Shown here one piece after another: positions 1 to 11,647 of a stretch of DNA of 64,000 bases; position 1 is the first letter of the stretch; the number at the start of each line of letters is the position of its first letter. Under the pieces are notes generated by a model. It saw only the letters and a program-made list of their open reading frames with translations, searched no databases and was not told where the DNA came from. Location: positions 24,395,815-24,459,814 of the forward strand of contig OX439127.1 of assembly GCA_949318235.1 (NCBI GenBank). The letters run 5' to 3'. The DNA is from Ecdyonurus torrentis. Its lineage: Eukaryota; Arthropoda; Insecta; Ephemeroptera; Heptageniidae. The position numbers and the translations under genes are program-made.

Positions 1-104
1 TGTCATTATATATTTTCAATATATTTTCAAAATCTCACTATAGAACCCCTGCATTTCAATAAAGTTTTTATGGCTTTGAATGTCTTTGATAATGCTACAC
101 ATAC

Positions 105-1641
105 CCCGAGTAATTGATCTAACTCGCGGAGTCCTTCAGTGGCGGTGGTATTTGCAGCAAGACCTTCTCTAGCCTTCTGCTTCTTCTCCAACTTATCAAG
201 TTCCAGTAACCAGATGGCTGGCACCACACTTCCCAGATACAAGAATACACTTGGGCAGAACCTATATTATATGCAAATTATGACTACTATATAATTGATA
301 AAAGTAAAAATTAAAATAAAATATATCTATTTAAAGCTCTTAATATACTGCTTTACTTTAAAAGCAGTCTTAAATATCACTAGAAATATATATATATATA
401 GCTCTATTTTTTTATATACTTTATTTTGCAACCGTCTGAGGAATTTAACACATATAAAAATTCCCTCACTACCTCGAGTAATAGTATACGCTGTGGCAAC
501 AATCTATGTTTTATTTTAACACTGAATAATAATATTTATACTTGATATGTTACATGTAGGAAGCAGTTACGACTTATAAAAATATTATATATTTAGATAT
601 GCGTATTAATAGTTATACTTTTTATAATATGCGTGAGTTTCACTTATAATTAAAATAATTGTTTATTTATTATTATCATGCTCGTCATATAAGGGAAATT
701 TTTATTATTATCTTATAAAATTGTAAAAGAAAAAAAAAACTAAATTAACTCTTTGTGCGTCTCAAAAAATTGTACACTTTTTAACTTTTAATTTACATAA
801 TCGTCCCCATGTGGTGGGATCAGTTATAAAAGTAGGATGTAACTAATTAGTAAAGCTACGTGGTGTATATCAACAAAATCTTAAAACTTAAAAAAAAGTA
901 TAGCAATTAAAAAAAAAAAAAATCAAGTTCACAAATCCTATATTTATTCTACAGCTTTAAAGTCTCAAGTAAAATTCTTTTATGCTATAGTACGATGAAC
1001 TAAATACGTAACCGCACAGAAATTTAAATTTCTAATATACCAGTTAACGTATTGCTTTAAAAAAAATCTCATTTATTGTTTATTTTAAATGTATTTTTAC
1101 TTAAAAACTACTCTGTATTTTGGAGATGTTTCTCTAATATTTGGTTGACCTACTCCATTGAAAGCACTCGATAATGCTCTGAATTTATCTCCTATTCTTC
1201 CCTTTTCACCTTGTCTCTTATTCCGTTGAATGTCATACATTTTAATTTGATTGACTCACGTCTATAACAGAAGTTAATGCAAAGGATGAGTTGACAAAAA
1301 TCACAAAGTTTTTATTATACTTTTCAGTGTTTGACGCTGTCAAATAATGTATCTTAAATGAGCTCTACATCCTGCAATTTAAAGTTTTGTCTTTGATTTT
1401 TACAAAAAGTACTAAACTTGTATGTTCCCTGTTAAATGTTAAAAGTTATTTATTTTTAAAACATATCAAACTAAACATTTTTTTACTAGTTAACTAAATA
1501 ATCGATGAAGCTCACGACATAATTTATAACGTATTATTTTTTGAATTTTAAGTAACTCGATACGTAATGATGTCTAGTGTATTATATCATATGACATATT
1601 TTCAAAGAATAGACGTGAAATGTTGTAAAAAATTGCCATCA

Positions 1642-1738
<97 letters not shown>

Positions 1739-2919
1739 GATCTCTCAAAAGCAAACTCACAGGAATTTGCATTTAACTTGCATAAATATTTAATCATTTG
1801 ATTGCCTTCTCTCCTAAGTCTTCTTTGAAGGTATTTTTGAAATGGTTATATTTACTTTCCAACGAGAATTATTTTGGTAAAAAATGTAGTATATTCTATT
1901 TAAAATCGTTAAATTAGATTTGAAAATCAAACAAGATAATAGGGTAGTATTAGTAAGTGCTACAATTGTAATTGGGGTATGTTACAATAATGAAAAATTA
2001 CAGATTTATTATTTAATATATTAAATATTTCTTTTGCTTTGAAATGCCGCCGCAAGCTTTATAATATGCTTAAAAACTTCTACGATCCTCTAGTCAAAGG
2101 GTAGTGTGTAATAGTGTTATGACCTTGGAACGTCTCATGCAAAAATAAATTTTTTCTCCATCCCAGAGAGTGTGGCTGGCGACTCTTCATTCTGAAGACG
2201 TAACTTCAAGGGGAATGTCAAAGACAAATAAAAAACACACGCCCTCCAAACATTACCCGCTGCAAAGAGAGTTAAAAATATAATCATAATATATTTGAAG
2301 AGCAATAATTACTTTTTAGATATTAGTATATAGGTATAATTGTCAGAATGGAATATGAACGTGTTAAATACTTAATATGAATAGCTCCAATAGCGTTTTG
2401 TTTTGCGGCTTGTAATTTTACAGCATATTTATAGTTATGAGCATGAAAATATCAATGTTTTGTCTACAAAAAAAAAAAACACATGTACGTGCGTGTACGT
2501 ATGTAAACGTTAAATATATAAGCATTCAAATATGCACATATGTAAATAGCTTACACTATACTTGTATTTATTCGGTTTCAATATTGCAATATTATTTTAG
2601 TTTCCATCCTTATACTCTCTCTTGTTATTTCGACACAAATTTTGGCTCACAAAACTTTTGGGCGATCACAAGTCACAACTACAGACGTGTTCCGTCCATC
2701 CTTGATTAATATTTGTTTCAAATGTGAGGGACACGAGACTATAACAGTATTTTGTTCTCAGAAACAGTGTTGACAGTTATTTTCATCGTATTTCAGACAA
2801 TTAGAAATATCATTGGTATACATTATAATAGAGTACCACACCTCAGTAGTAAGGGCTTATGTACTTATGTACTGTACTTCGGTGTCATATGCTTTTTCGT
2901 AAAAAAATATATATATTAA

Positions 2920-2980
<61 letters not shown>

Positions 2981-4508
2981 ACACCCATAAAAAAATTAAA
3001 TATGCAATTTGCTTTAATGGTAATGTGTGCAAGATTTTTCAAATGCGATTCAGTTTCAAACTTCTCATTCTCAGTTTCAATTCTGAAAACGCCTGCTAGT
3101 TATACTACTCGCAATGATTCATAGGTCAAACAGTTGCCTAAATTACAGGATATCTTATTATATTTATATAATATACAAAAAAAAAAAAGAAGAAGAAGAA
3201 GATGAAGAAGTTCAATAACACTCACTGTACTGTACAATCTGCAAACCTATTTTAAAATGTTTTTTAAATTGTAAACTTTTTTTACTTTACTGTCAATTGA
3301 CATTCCGTTTTCAAATCGTCATTAAAATTGACATTTTATTTTGTGGAAATGGTGTCATCAATTTTTATTCTTTTGTTAATATCCGCAATCTCGCACGGAT
3401 ATTGCAGTACGATAGACTCTATGATGTTTTACTACTACAAACGCTCTAATGTTAAGATATTTCATCTAAAAACATAAATGACTACGGACATTAAAGTATG
3501 AAAAATTGTGTAAGATTAAACAAAAGTTCGTATAGCAATGATGTAGGTCTGTGTTATAGGGTGTATGCGGATGACGTCATATTTAACGCGCTTGGAGGCC
3601 ATACTGGAGTAGTGAATAACATTGCTCAGCATAGGAAAAACTTCATTTAAGCCAATTTTCTTTGGGAAATCGGTTAATTTTTTTGTTATTGTTATTTTTC
3701 TCACATGCCTGAGATACTAATTCAACATTTTTACAGCATCAATACTCTCAAAAATATTTCATATTGGTTTTAAACTGGCAAAATGATTTATTTTCCTATG
3801 CCACCCATGTTATTGAGTTATCTCCAACATGGCTGCGCTTTTAACATGAATGCATACACCCTATACTTAATATCTGTACAAGTGCTGTCAATATTATGAA
3901 TGCTAAAGAAACATTAAGAATTATAATTTTTATACACTTTAAATGAATTAAAATTTTACTGAGAAATATTTTAAAATGATACTATATAAACATCAATAAA
4001 TGTCTTTTGATAGTTTTTAAAAAGAATTGGAATAATTTATTTATTTTTTAAATTCATGCTACATCGATTAAATATAGTTCTTAAAGTAAAATTACTTTTA
4101 ATTATTGTTCATAATTTTAAATAATAGTAAACAAAAAGAAATAATTTCTGTTGATCCGCAATATTTCTAGGACTTACTCAAATAGGCCAAGTAGGACTCA
4201 AAAATCAAAATTTTACTGCATGAGGTGAGCCGTTAAAATGAATCATATTTATTCTATTGGTAACTTTACATAACTTTGCCTCTGACTCAATCCTTAAAAT
4301 ACTTAAAATAATTATAATTTATTATAATAATAATGTTATATTGCACGCAGCAATATTATATTCATAGAAAATTTAAGAATAAAAAACTGACAATCTATTA
4401 CTACACCTAGATGCAAGACAATTATATAGTAGGCTATACTATATTATTCAGAAAGTATGCGTGATCGTAATCAAGAGTAAAAAAGAAATTGAATACAATA
4501 ATGAATTT

Positions 4509-4562
<54 letters not shown>

Positions 4563-7184
4563 AGAGAGAGAGCTAGAGAGAGAGCTAGAGAGAGAGAGAG
4601 AGAAATATTATAGCAAGAATGATTTTTTTTTCGCCAGCGCTATTGAAAAGGACCGAAATAACGATATATATTTTAGAAATCTTTGTAAAGAAAAAAATAT
4701 ACTTTTTTATATATAAATACTAAACTTGAATACTTGGACGATCCTGTTTCTGTCTCTCAAATTAACTTTCATGTTCCTAAAAAAATGTTGAGAAATTATA
4801 GTGTTTTTTTGTATTCCCATTTGTTCAAGTGTCAAAAAACTCTATTATTACAATTTACAAGAAATACAATATTATGTAATGAAATGTGGATTGACATTTT
4901 TGATGATTCTTGTAACTCAAAACTCAATAACGAAACAATCGTGTGAATTACTTTTGTAAGTTATATAATTATAACGAGCTTTTATGTGAGTGCATGCATG
5001 TGTCTGTAGTTTTAAATTTCTACTGTGATGGATAAAATAAATTGTACACATGATTATGATAATATGTTTTGCCATGCAAATATAGCACGTGTTTTGCTCT
5101 TAAGAATTGCAGATTTACAGTGAGTTTTTAAATTGTAAAATATATTTTCACAATCATGTGTATGACTATACTATTGACGCTAGAAGCAAGCCTGTTTTAG
5201 GCTGACAATAAATAAATAATAAACAACACAATAAAGATAGAACTGTGGGAGCATCAACTATTTGACAAGAAAAAAAATGAAATAGACATTGTTATGTCAT
5301 CCACACGGAAAAAAATATATACAGGGTTTGTACAAAATCTGGGAGAAATTTAAATAAAAGCTAGAAAACTATATATATATTATATACAATAAACTTGTTA
5401 TATACATGAAACTGAAACCCTGTTTTTGACATTTTTGATTGAGTGGTTCACTTACAATCCAGGAAAGACTGGAAAGTCAGCTTTTGGTGGAACTCCATAA
5501 GAATTTGTGTTCAAATCAGTTTTGATTTCTCTGCAATTTTGCATTTCTGGTAAAAGTGTGAGATCACTTTTAGTGTTAAGCATTTTGCCTTTTTCTCATC
5601 ACCCGTTGGGTAACTTAATTGTTTTTGTTTTGTTACGTAAAATTTGATTTTAAACCCAATAAAGAACTATTATTATCATTAATAATTAAGTGTGACCTTA
5701 GTATTCAGACTTAAGATTAAAATAATCCCACACATAAGCCCTTTGTAGCACAGTTTATAATAATTGCTGGAACATATGGTAACATTATCAATTAGTGTGC
5801 ACTAACAATGATTTATTTTTTATTTTTAACGAATCGTATTGCAAACAAAAATGCCTTTATTACTGGTTTTTCCCCCGAAGATATTTCAGTTTATTTAGCT
5901 ATAATATTAGGGTTTTTTTTCTTTTTTGAAAAATAGGCTGTTTTTTATAGCAAAGGGACATACAGCAATTCAAATCTAATTACGTTGTGTTATAACATAA
6001 CACAATACAATAATTATTTGTAATGTGATATACCATACGTTACAGCAATTAGCATTAAATATGCTACAATATAGGTTTATGTGCACAATAATTGGGATCA
6101 TTTTATTATAAAATACAAATTCTAATGTGCTCAAACCCTAAAATTTTCATGAAAATTAAGCATTTTAAAGTCATTTTTAAGAAAAATCCTTACGGAGTTC
6201 CGTGGAAAGCTAACTTTTCAGTATAATTATCGTAGATTGTGAGTGAACACTCAACTGATTGTAATGCCTTTTTTATTTTCAAAACTGTCAAACTCAAGGC
6301 TTAAATAAATAAAGTTTTCTAGCTTTTATTGGCTTTGTAAACATCCTGTATATTATATTGACTTTGTATAAAAAAAATTCCAAGATATAATCTAAAAATC
6401 TAAAAGTGTGTATTTATCCGTACAATTTTGTCAAATATTCGTTAAATTTATATATTAAGGACATTTTTTTTCTTTTATTGTAACATATATATTGAAAACT
6501 GCACGGTCAATAAATATTTCTTATTTTAGAATGAAAATATAAAAATGAAATTATTCCACTACTGAAACAAAACACAAAAAGTAATACATCAAGGTAACAA
6601 ATATTAAAAACTGCTAATAATATTTTTGAGAACTTTTTGCCACCTTCTAAATTAAAGCACGTTTTGATACGCAAATACAAGTTGTGGCCGTGTTATATAT
6701 TTTTTTACAACTTGTTCCGTAGCAAATAAAAGAAAATAAGTGCATGACAATTTATTTGAATTTATATAATCTGAAAAGACAAATAATTCTAAAACTCAAG
6801 CAGTAACAAAAGGGCCCAAGTTTGCATTGCTTTATACCTATAAATCTCTATAAGAATTCCATTTTATTTCACGTCTTTCTCTTTCACCGTGCACGCACAC
6901 ACTCATTCCTTACATTCATTAAATAATAAAAAGCAGAAATTATTCTCTAAAATATTCCTAAGCTAGAAAATTTATTAATAATGTAACTACCATTTCCATT
7001 CCTGGCTCTTTTTGATTGTCAAGGTGAATATTCCCTCGAAGAAAAGCAGCAAGACTGGAGCTGAGAGGTACCAATAATGAGAATCACGTTTGAAAATTGT
7101 CACCTGCCAGATAGCTAGAAGTCCATGGGCTGCAAACACGAGTCTAGTGACAACAGCCTTGATCGTAGCAACCACCTTAGCCAT
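105..7184 (-). CDS. TMEM26: TMEM26-like transmembrane protein, first two coding exons (gene continues beyond the left edge)
   Basis: Two coding exons are visible. Exon 1 (7184-6991) starts at an ATG, encodes 64 residues with two hydrophobic segments and ends SQEWK plus TG of a split Trp codon before a GTAGTT donor. Exon 2 (261-105) begins after a TATAG acceptor with the G that completes the Trp, then FCPSVFLYLGSVVPAIWLLE, and ends in phase 0 at GTATGT. The order HYWYLSAPVLLLFFEG, then EWKW-F-PSVFLYL-SVVP-IWLLEL, is how TMEM26 proteins begin as I recall them (human KWFSPAIFLYLISIVP). TMEM26 is a multi-pass membrane protein of poorly known function; in mammals it marks beige fat cells. About 116 residues of a family near 370 are present. 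The intron of about 6.7 kb holds transposon remnants. The family call is firm for these exons. Confidence 0.85.
1645..1732. repeat. (TA)n microsatellite
   Basis: Uninterrupted alternating TA of roughly 88 bp in TMEM26 intron 1. The Ile-Tyr ORF across it is an artefact. Confidence 0.95.
2924..2981. repeat. (AAAT)n microsatellite
   Basis: About 14 copies of a four-base AAAT unit. The repetitive Leu-Phe-Ile-Tyr ORF on the minus strand comes from this tract. Confidence 0.95.
3555..3865. mobile_element. 311 bp MITE with TATAGGGTGTATGC ends
   Basis: The left end reads TATAGGGTGTATGC and the right end GCATACACCCTATA, a perfect 14 bp terminal inverted repeat. Weaker symmetry continues inward (GCGCTTGGAGGCCAT against ATGGCTGCGC). 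There is no coding capacity. The size and TA-bounded ends suggest a non-autonomous Tc1/mariner-type element; the superfamily is an inference. Confidence 0.7.
4510..4603. repeat. (AG)n microsatellite with a few CT interruptions
   Basis: AG/GA repeat interrupted three times by CTAG. It produces a meaningless Arg-Glu ORF. Confidence 0.95.
5320..6350. mobile_element. ~1.03 kb non-autonomous DNA transposon with long inverted ends
   Basis: Left end TACAGGGTTTGTACAAA, right end (reverse complement) TACAGGATGTTTACAAA, both followed by the shared block AATAAAAGCTAGAAAACT. A second inverted block lies further in: GGAGTTCCACCAAAAGCTGA (reverse complement of about 5478-5500) against GGAGTTCCGTGGAAAGCTAA near 6195. 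The imperfect inverted ends are therefore roughly 200 bp long. TA lies at both outer borders, as expected for Tc1/mariner insertion. No transposase ORF is visible. Confidence 0.65.
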
Positions 7185-9499
7185 CGTATAAATTACTGTG
7201 TCAGTGCAGTGTCACCTTCCTCGCTTCTGCAACCACTCGATCAGAAGTCCGTCTGATGATTCTAACATGCGCACAAAGACGCATTCTCAATACCTAATGT
7301 TTCATTTTTTTATCCCCAGCTTACTATTGCAATCTCAATATGACATCGACGTTGACATGAAAATGACTTTGATTTAAACTCTTACATTCAGCATATCAAT
7401 TTGCATTTATTTAGAAAAAGCAAATCCCATAATTCAGCGATTATCCATTTATTATGACTGTGTTTTTGTTTTGCTTTTTATATGAATTCAAATTTATAAT
7501 AAGTTACGTGTATGTTATATAGGATTTTTCCCCTTTTCATATAATACAGATATTAGTAATTTGTAAGTCATTAACAATAAATAATTAGCATCAAACTTCT
7601 TATTATAACAATACAAAAGTAAAGTATTTATGTAAAGAAAGGAAAAAAAAGTGTTTAAAAGTGGCTCATTCCGTAGCTAAAACGTATGCATTGTTACATA
7701 TTTTAACTTAAAATACACTTTTATTTAACGACCTTTTTAACGACTTATTTTCACTACCTTCCCATCCTTCCATACTCAATCTTCAGTTCTACTCCTCATA
7801 CATCCTTCACCAATCCTAAGGGTATTCTGGGTCTAGTTTCCTTATGACACTTTGTGTTAAATGCCTTTTCCACCTGTCGAATATGGGGATACACAATAGC
7901 GAAAGATAGTTGAAATAATAATAAACATTACAAATTAAAGTCTGAAATGCATATAAGAATTTACACAAACGACAATTTTAACTGAATAATAAAATTGTTC
8001 CTCTTTAAAAAGCACAATGTGTTTCTAGGCTTATTTTAAAGTTGCCTCACATTGGTTGGTACTGCAAACTTAACATATTCATATACGTACAACTGGGCTA
8101 AGATCAGCGATAGACACAATTAAAATTGATGACGATAGATTCATTATAGTTTTTATGTCATAAAGAATAAATTTATGCTTTAAACAGATCAATAAATACA
8201 TTATGTAAACTATTGACAATATTAAAATTATTAGATTACAGTATGCTTCACTTAACAACAAAATATAATAAACGGATAAAAATTACATCTAATGATATCA
8301 CCGTGTATCACGAGGTATCATGTAACACACTTATAAACTTTTACAATTTGCCGCCGTTTCAAGCGTCGCAATATAGCGTCCAATCAGAGCCATCTGCTGA
8401 AAACATTATCGATTTAATTCAAATATTTGTTAGGTTTCCCGATTTTAACATAAATAAATCTCTTTTCATATTTGCTGCCTTGGTTGTATGTAAATTCTAT
8501 TAGTTCATAAACAAAAATAAATTATTTGAGCACACCACAACAATTTATTCATTAAATAAATAACTCTAGAATATATAGCTTTATCATTTTTCAAGCTTTC
8601 CATTAATTCGTAATTATATTACTTCCCCAATTCAAAATCAATATGAAAGACAGAATCAGTCCCAACGTTTAAAATATTTTTATTATCCTGTATTCCACAT
8701 TTTGTATTCATGTATTTTGTAAGCCAAAATTTTAATAAATATATCAGATAATAAAAGTTAATATAAACATTATAACTAAAACTCAGTGCCACATGAGACC
8801 TCGACCTCTCCAAAATACTTCTACTGTGGTAAGGCCCTTATGCTGGTAATTCTATCCTTTTACTTATTAGGATTAATAAATAAAATGACATGATTATAAT
8901 TTAAGGAAAAATGTGATCTGTTTCACACTTACTAGGACTACACCCAGTAAGAACAAAACAGCTGTCTATCTATGGGCTAGAGATGAGATGAGGTGCTGTG
9001 AAGGTGACTGGATTGCTATGCGTTTTTGTTGACGTTGTCTAAATCAATTGCAAGCCACACACGACCAACCACCAATTATGCTTGCCCTCTACAATTAATT
9101 AAAACAGAACATACATTTTTATGAGGCTTCGTATGTAACCTTGTCATATAATGCTAAATGCATTCAATTTCGGTTCCTCGATCTGACAGTTAAAGCTCAA
9201 TTCCCTTTCTCCAATTTTTGTAATCTATATAATCTATGTATATCCTATCTAATAAAATGACATGCATAAGTAAATGCACTTCCATATCCCTTACAAGCAG
9301 TTGAAAATATACCAATACTAGAGTGAAAAAATCAAAGTATGTATCACTGTACACACACACAATTATGGTAATATTTTTTACTAATTCAAATTTAGATCTA
9401 CGGTGGGGTGGGACAAAATTGCAAAGTTAGTCCATAGGTTATTTTATATATCAGATAAAAATATTTTATTTGTCGCCAGGTAGGTGTCGTGCACCTCTC
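7185..9499. other. Region upstream of the TMEM26-like start
   Basis: The first ~80 bp above the TMEM26 ATG are less AT-rich and probably hold its 5' UTR and promoter. The remainder is AT-rich. The open frame at 8213-8503 on the plus strand has no recognisable domain or splice context. No gene is supported here. Confidence 0.45.
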
Positions 9500-9615
9500 T
9501 CATCTAGACAGCACGCCAGAACCAGCCATCTTTGTGGCCATCAGTTCACATAGCATCTGCACGAGATGACGGCTGGCTAAGTTACTGACAGCATTGACAG
9601 CAACCCTCACAACAC
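9500..9615 (-). CDS. Possible terminal coding exon of an unidentified gene
   Basis: After a TTGTAG acceptor (exon base 9615) there is an open frame of 37 codons, VVRVAVNAVSNLASRHL... ending KMAGSGVLSR and a TGA. It is distinctly richer in G+C than its surroundings, as expected for coding sequence. A second exon-like stretch lies about 230 bp upstream on the same strand (about 9910-9846, MYTQLDGNLTTQTMWLPKEF..., with donor CAG|GTATTT). That piece exits in phase 0 whereas this one enters in phase 1, so they do not join directly unless an internal acceptor (CGTGCAG|ATG) is used. I recognise no family. A transposon fragment is the alternative. Confidence 0.28.
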
Positions 9616-10814
9616 CTACAAATAATTTTTTGAAACCAATATTTAAAATGACCTATCAACTGCCTATGCAATATTATAATTTTATCTTGCTTTACCCTAG
9701 ATCAGAATTTGAATGGTAAAAAAAAATATTATAACAATTGTGTGTACACTTAGCTTGGTAGTAAATCTATCATCAAAGATGATGCCGCTTTGTAAAGTAA
9801 AAAGGTAAAAATACATTGTCAGGTAAAAGCAGCATTGCCAAATACCTGAAAATCATGAATGAATTCTTTAGGTAGCCACATCGTCTGTGTTGTTAGATTA
9901 CCATCAAGCTGAGTGTACATATTTAAGCTAACATTGTCGTTGAAAAAAAATAATAAAAAAAAAGTTTAATTCACACATTATGAAATAATAAAGCAAGGAG
10001 GGATGATTTGATTGAATTATCCGATGAATAGGAAATTATTTAACGATTTTTTCAATTTTAATAAAAACAAAGCACCTGACCAAACCATTATCAACCGAGG
10101 ACTCAATTTAAAATTATGAGTATTTTTCTTTTTTAACTAATAACGTACTTCAATAAGTTGTTACAGTACAGTACACTTTATACGAAATAAATGTCATAGA
10201 TTTTTATTTTTATTTTTGTAAATTTATTTCCTCTTTGCATGTTACAATACGAAACACAAAATATAAAACAAAGCCCTTATATGGGAAAGGAATGCGAAAT
10301 GAAAACTTACAATCAAGTGTATACTTAATACACTCTTAACTGAATTTACATGTCTCACTTAGCTGTGAGTGTGACACACACATATACATATACACACACA
10401 CAAACAATTGGAGGCACATGTGTATATACTGTAACATTGTAATAATACCAAATATCATCCACAGTTACTGCATTTTAATGCACAAAGAGGGAGAAACAGA
10501 AACGAGTTACAACCAAACGTTCCTTGCAATTATTTAACAAATTTCATAACCATTAATAGTAATGCTTTGGTAACAATAACAATACACGTGATACTTCTAG
10601 CACACTATCCAACACAAATGTTAACAAATGATGGCAAAATTATCTTCTTACCAAGATACTAGAAAATACTTGGCATAAAAGGTAAATGGCAGTTAGTTTT
10701 TAAAATAACTTTTGAGCTTGGGAGGGGTTGGGATGGTAAAAATGACGTAGGACCTGTAATTTTTTAAATGGAAACATAACAAATTTATCAACTAAAACAT
10801 TTAAAATTAGATTG

Positions 10815-10846
<32 letters not shown>

Positions 10847-11453
10847 GTCACAGGATGAAAGATTTAGAAACAGCATTTTAACTGCACCAGCTTCAACTTT
10901 AAATAATAATGGCAGACAAAAATACAAAACAATTCACAACTTGCATTAGAATATTTTCATTGCAGCAAACTGGCATTATTATTCAAATTGCTTACTCAAT
11001 GCTTATTTTATGGAAAAACAAATAAACTAGTTAGCTATCTAATTATCAGCAAAGTTAGCAACAATATAAAACACTCTACTTAAAGTCGTAAATTGGAAAA
11101 GCCAAATTAAATAATTTATTATAACCACACATACTGGTTAACATTAGGTAAATAACAACAACAACAACAACAAAAAAAAAAAAAAAAAAAAATGTAGCTT
11201 CCGCGAGAAGAATAATGTATAACTAAAACAAAGTAGAAGGTCAATTACTTTTGCTAAAACCCATTGCACTCAAGACTAAAACAACCTCTTCTGTTACTGG
11301 AATAAATTCCAATCCAGAAACTTCAAAATAAAAAATATTTAATCAGCAGGTTTGACAAGTTGTACTTTGATACTCAACCCTCAACAATTAATTTTAAACC
11401 CCATAGTTATCATCTCTTATCACAAAATGAATTAAAAAAAAAAAGAAAAAAAA

Positions 11454-11485
<32 letters not shown>

Positions 11486-11647
11486 AAAAAAACTAGCAGT
11501 TTTTAGGTTTTAATATTTATAGAAGTGAAATCAAATTTATTGGAAGAATGAAGTACTTAAACGAAAACCCATGATAAACACATGTTTGTGGTTTTGATGT
11601 AGATGGATCCTGGTATGCTTATTTTCACAAACCAAAGCGGTGAGATG
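9616..11647. other. Asterix 3' UTR and AT-rich intergenic DNA
   Basis: The upper part is expected to carry the Asterix 3' UTR; a minus-strand AATAAA lies about 110 bp beyond its stop (near 11534). The rest has poly-T/poly-A tracts at about 10815-10845, 11171-11193 and 11430-11491 and no convincing exon apart from the doubtful piece near 9846-9910. Confidence 0.5.

Larger units (their letters stand above)
262..6990 (-). other. Intron 1 of the TMEM26-like gene
   Basis: This large AT-rich intron contains a (TA)n tract (about 1645-1732), a TTTA/AAAT tetranucleotide tract (about 2924-2981), an AG tract (about 4510-4603), a 311 bp inverted-repeat element (3555-3865), a 1.03 kb long-inverted-repeat element (5320-6350) and one 47-codon minus-strand ORF (1097-1240) of unknown meaning. 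I see no other convincing exon. Confidence 0.6.

Noticed and set aside
8213..8503. 96-codon plus ORF
   Set aside because: AT-rich chance frame with no domain or splice context.
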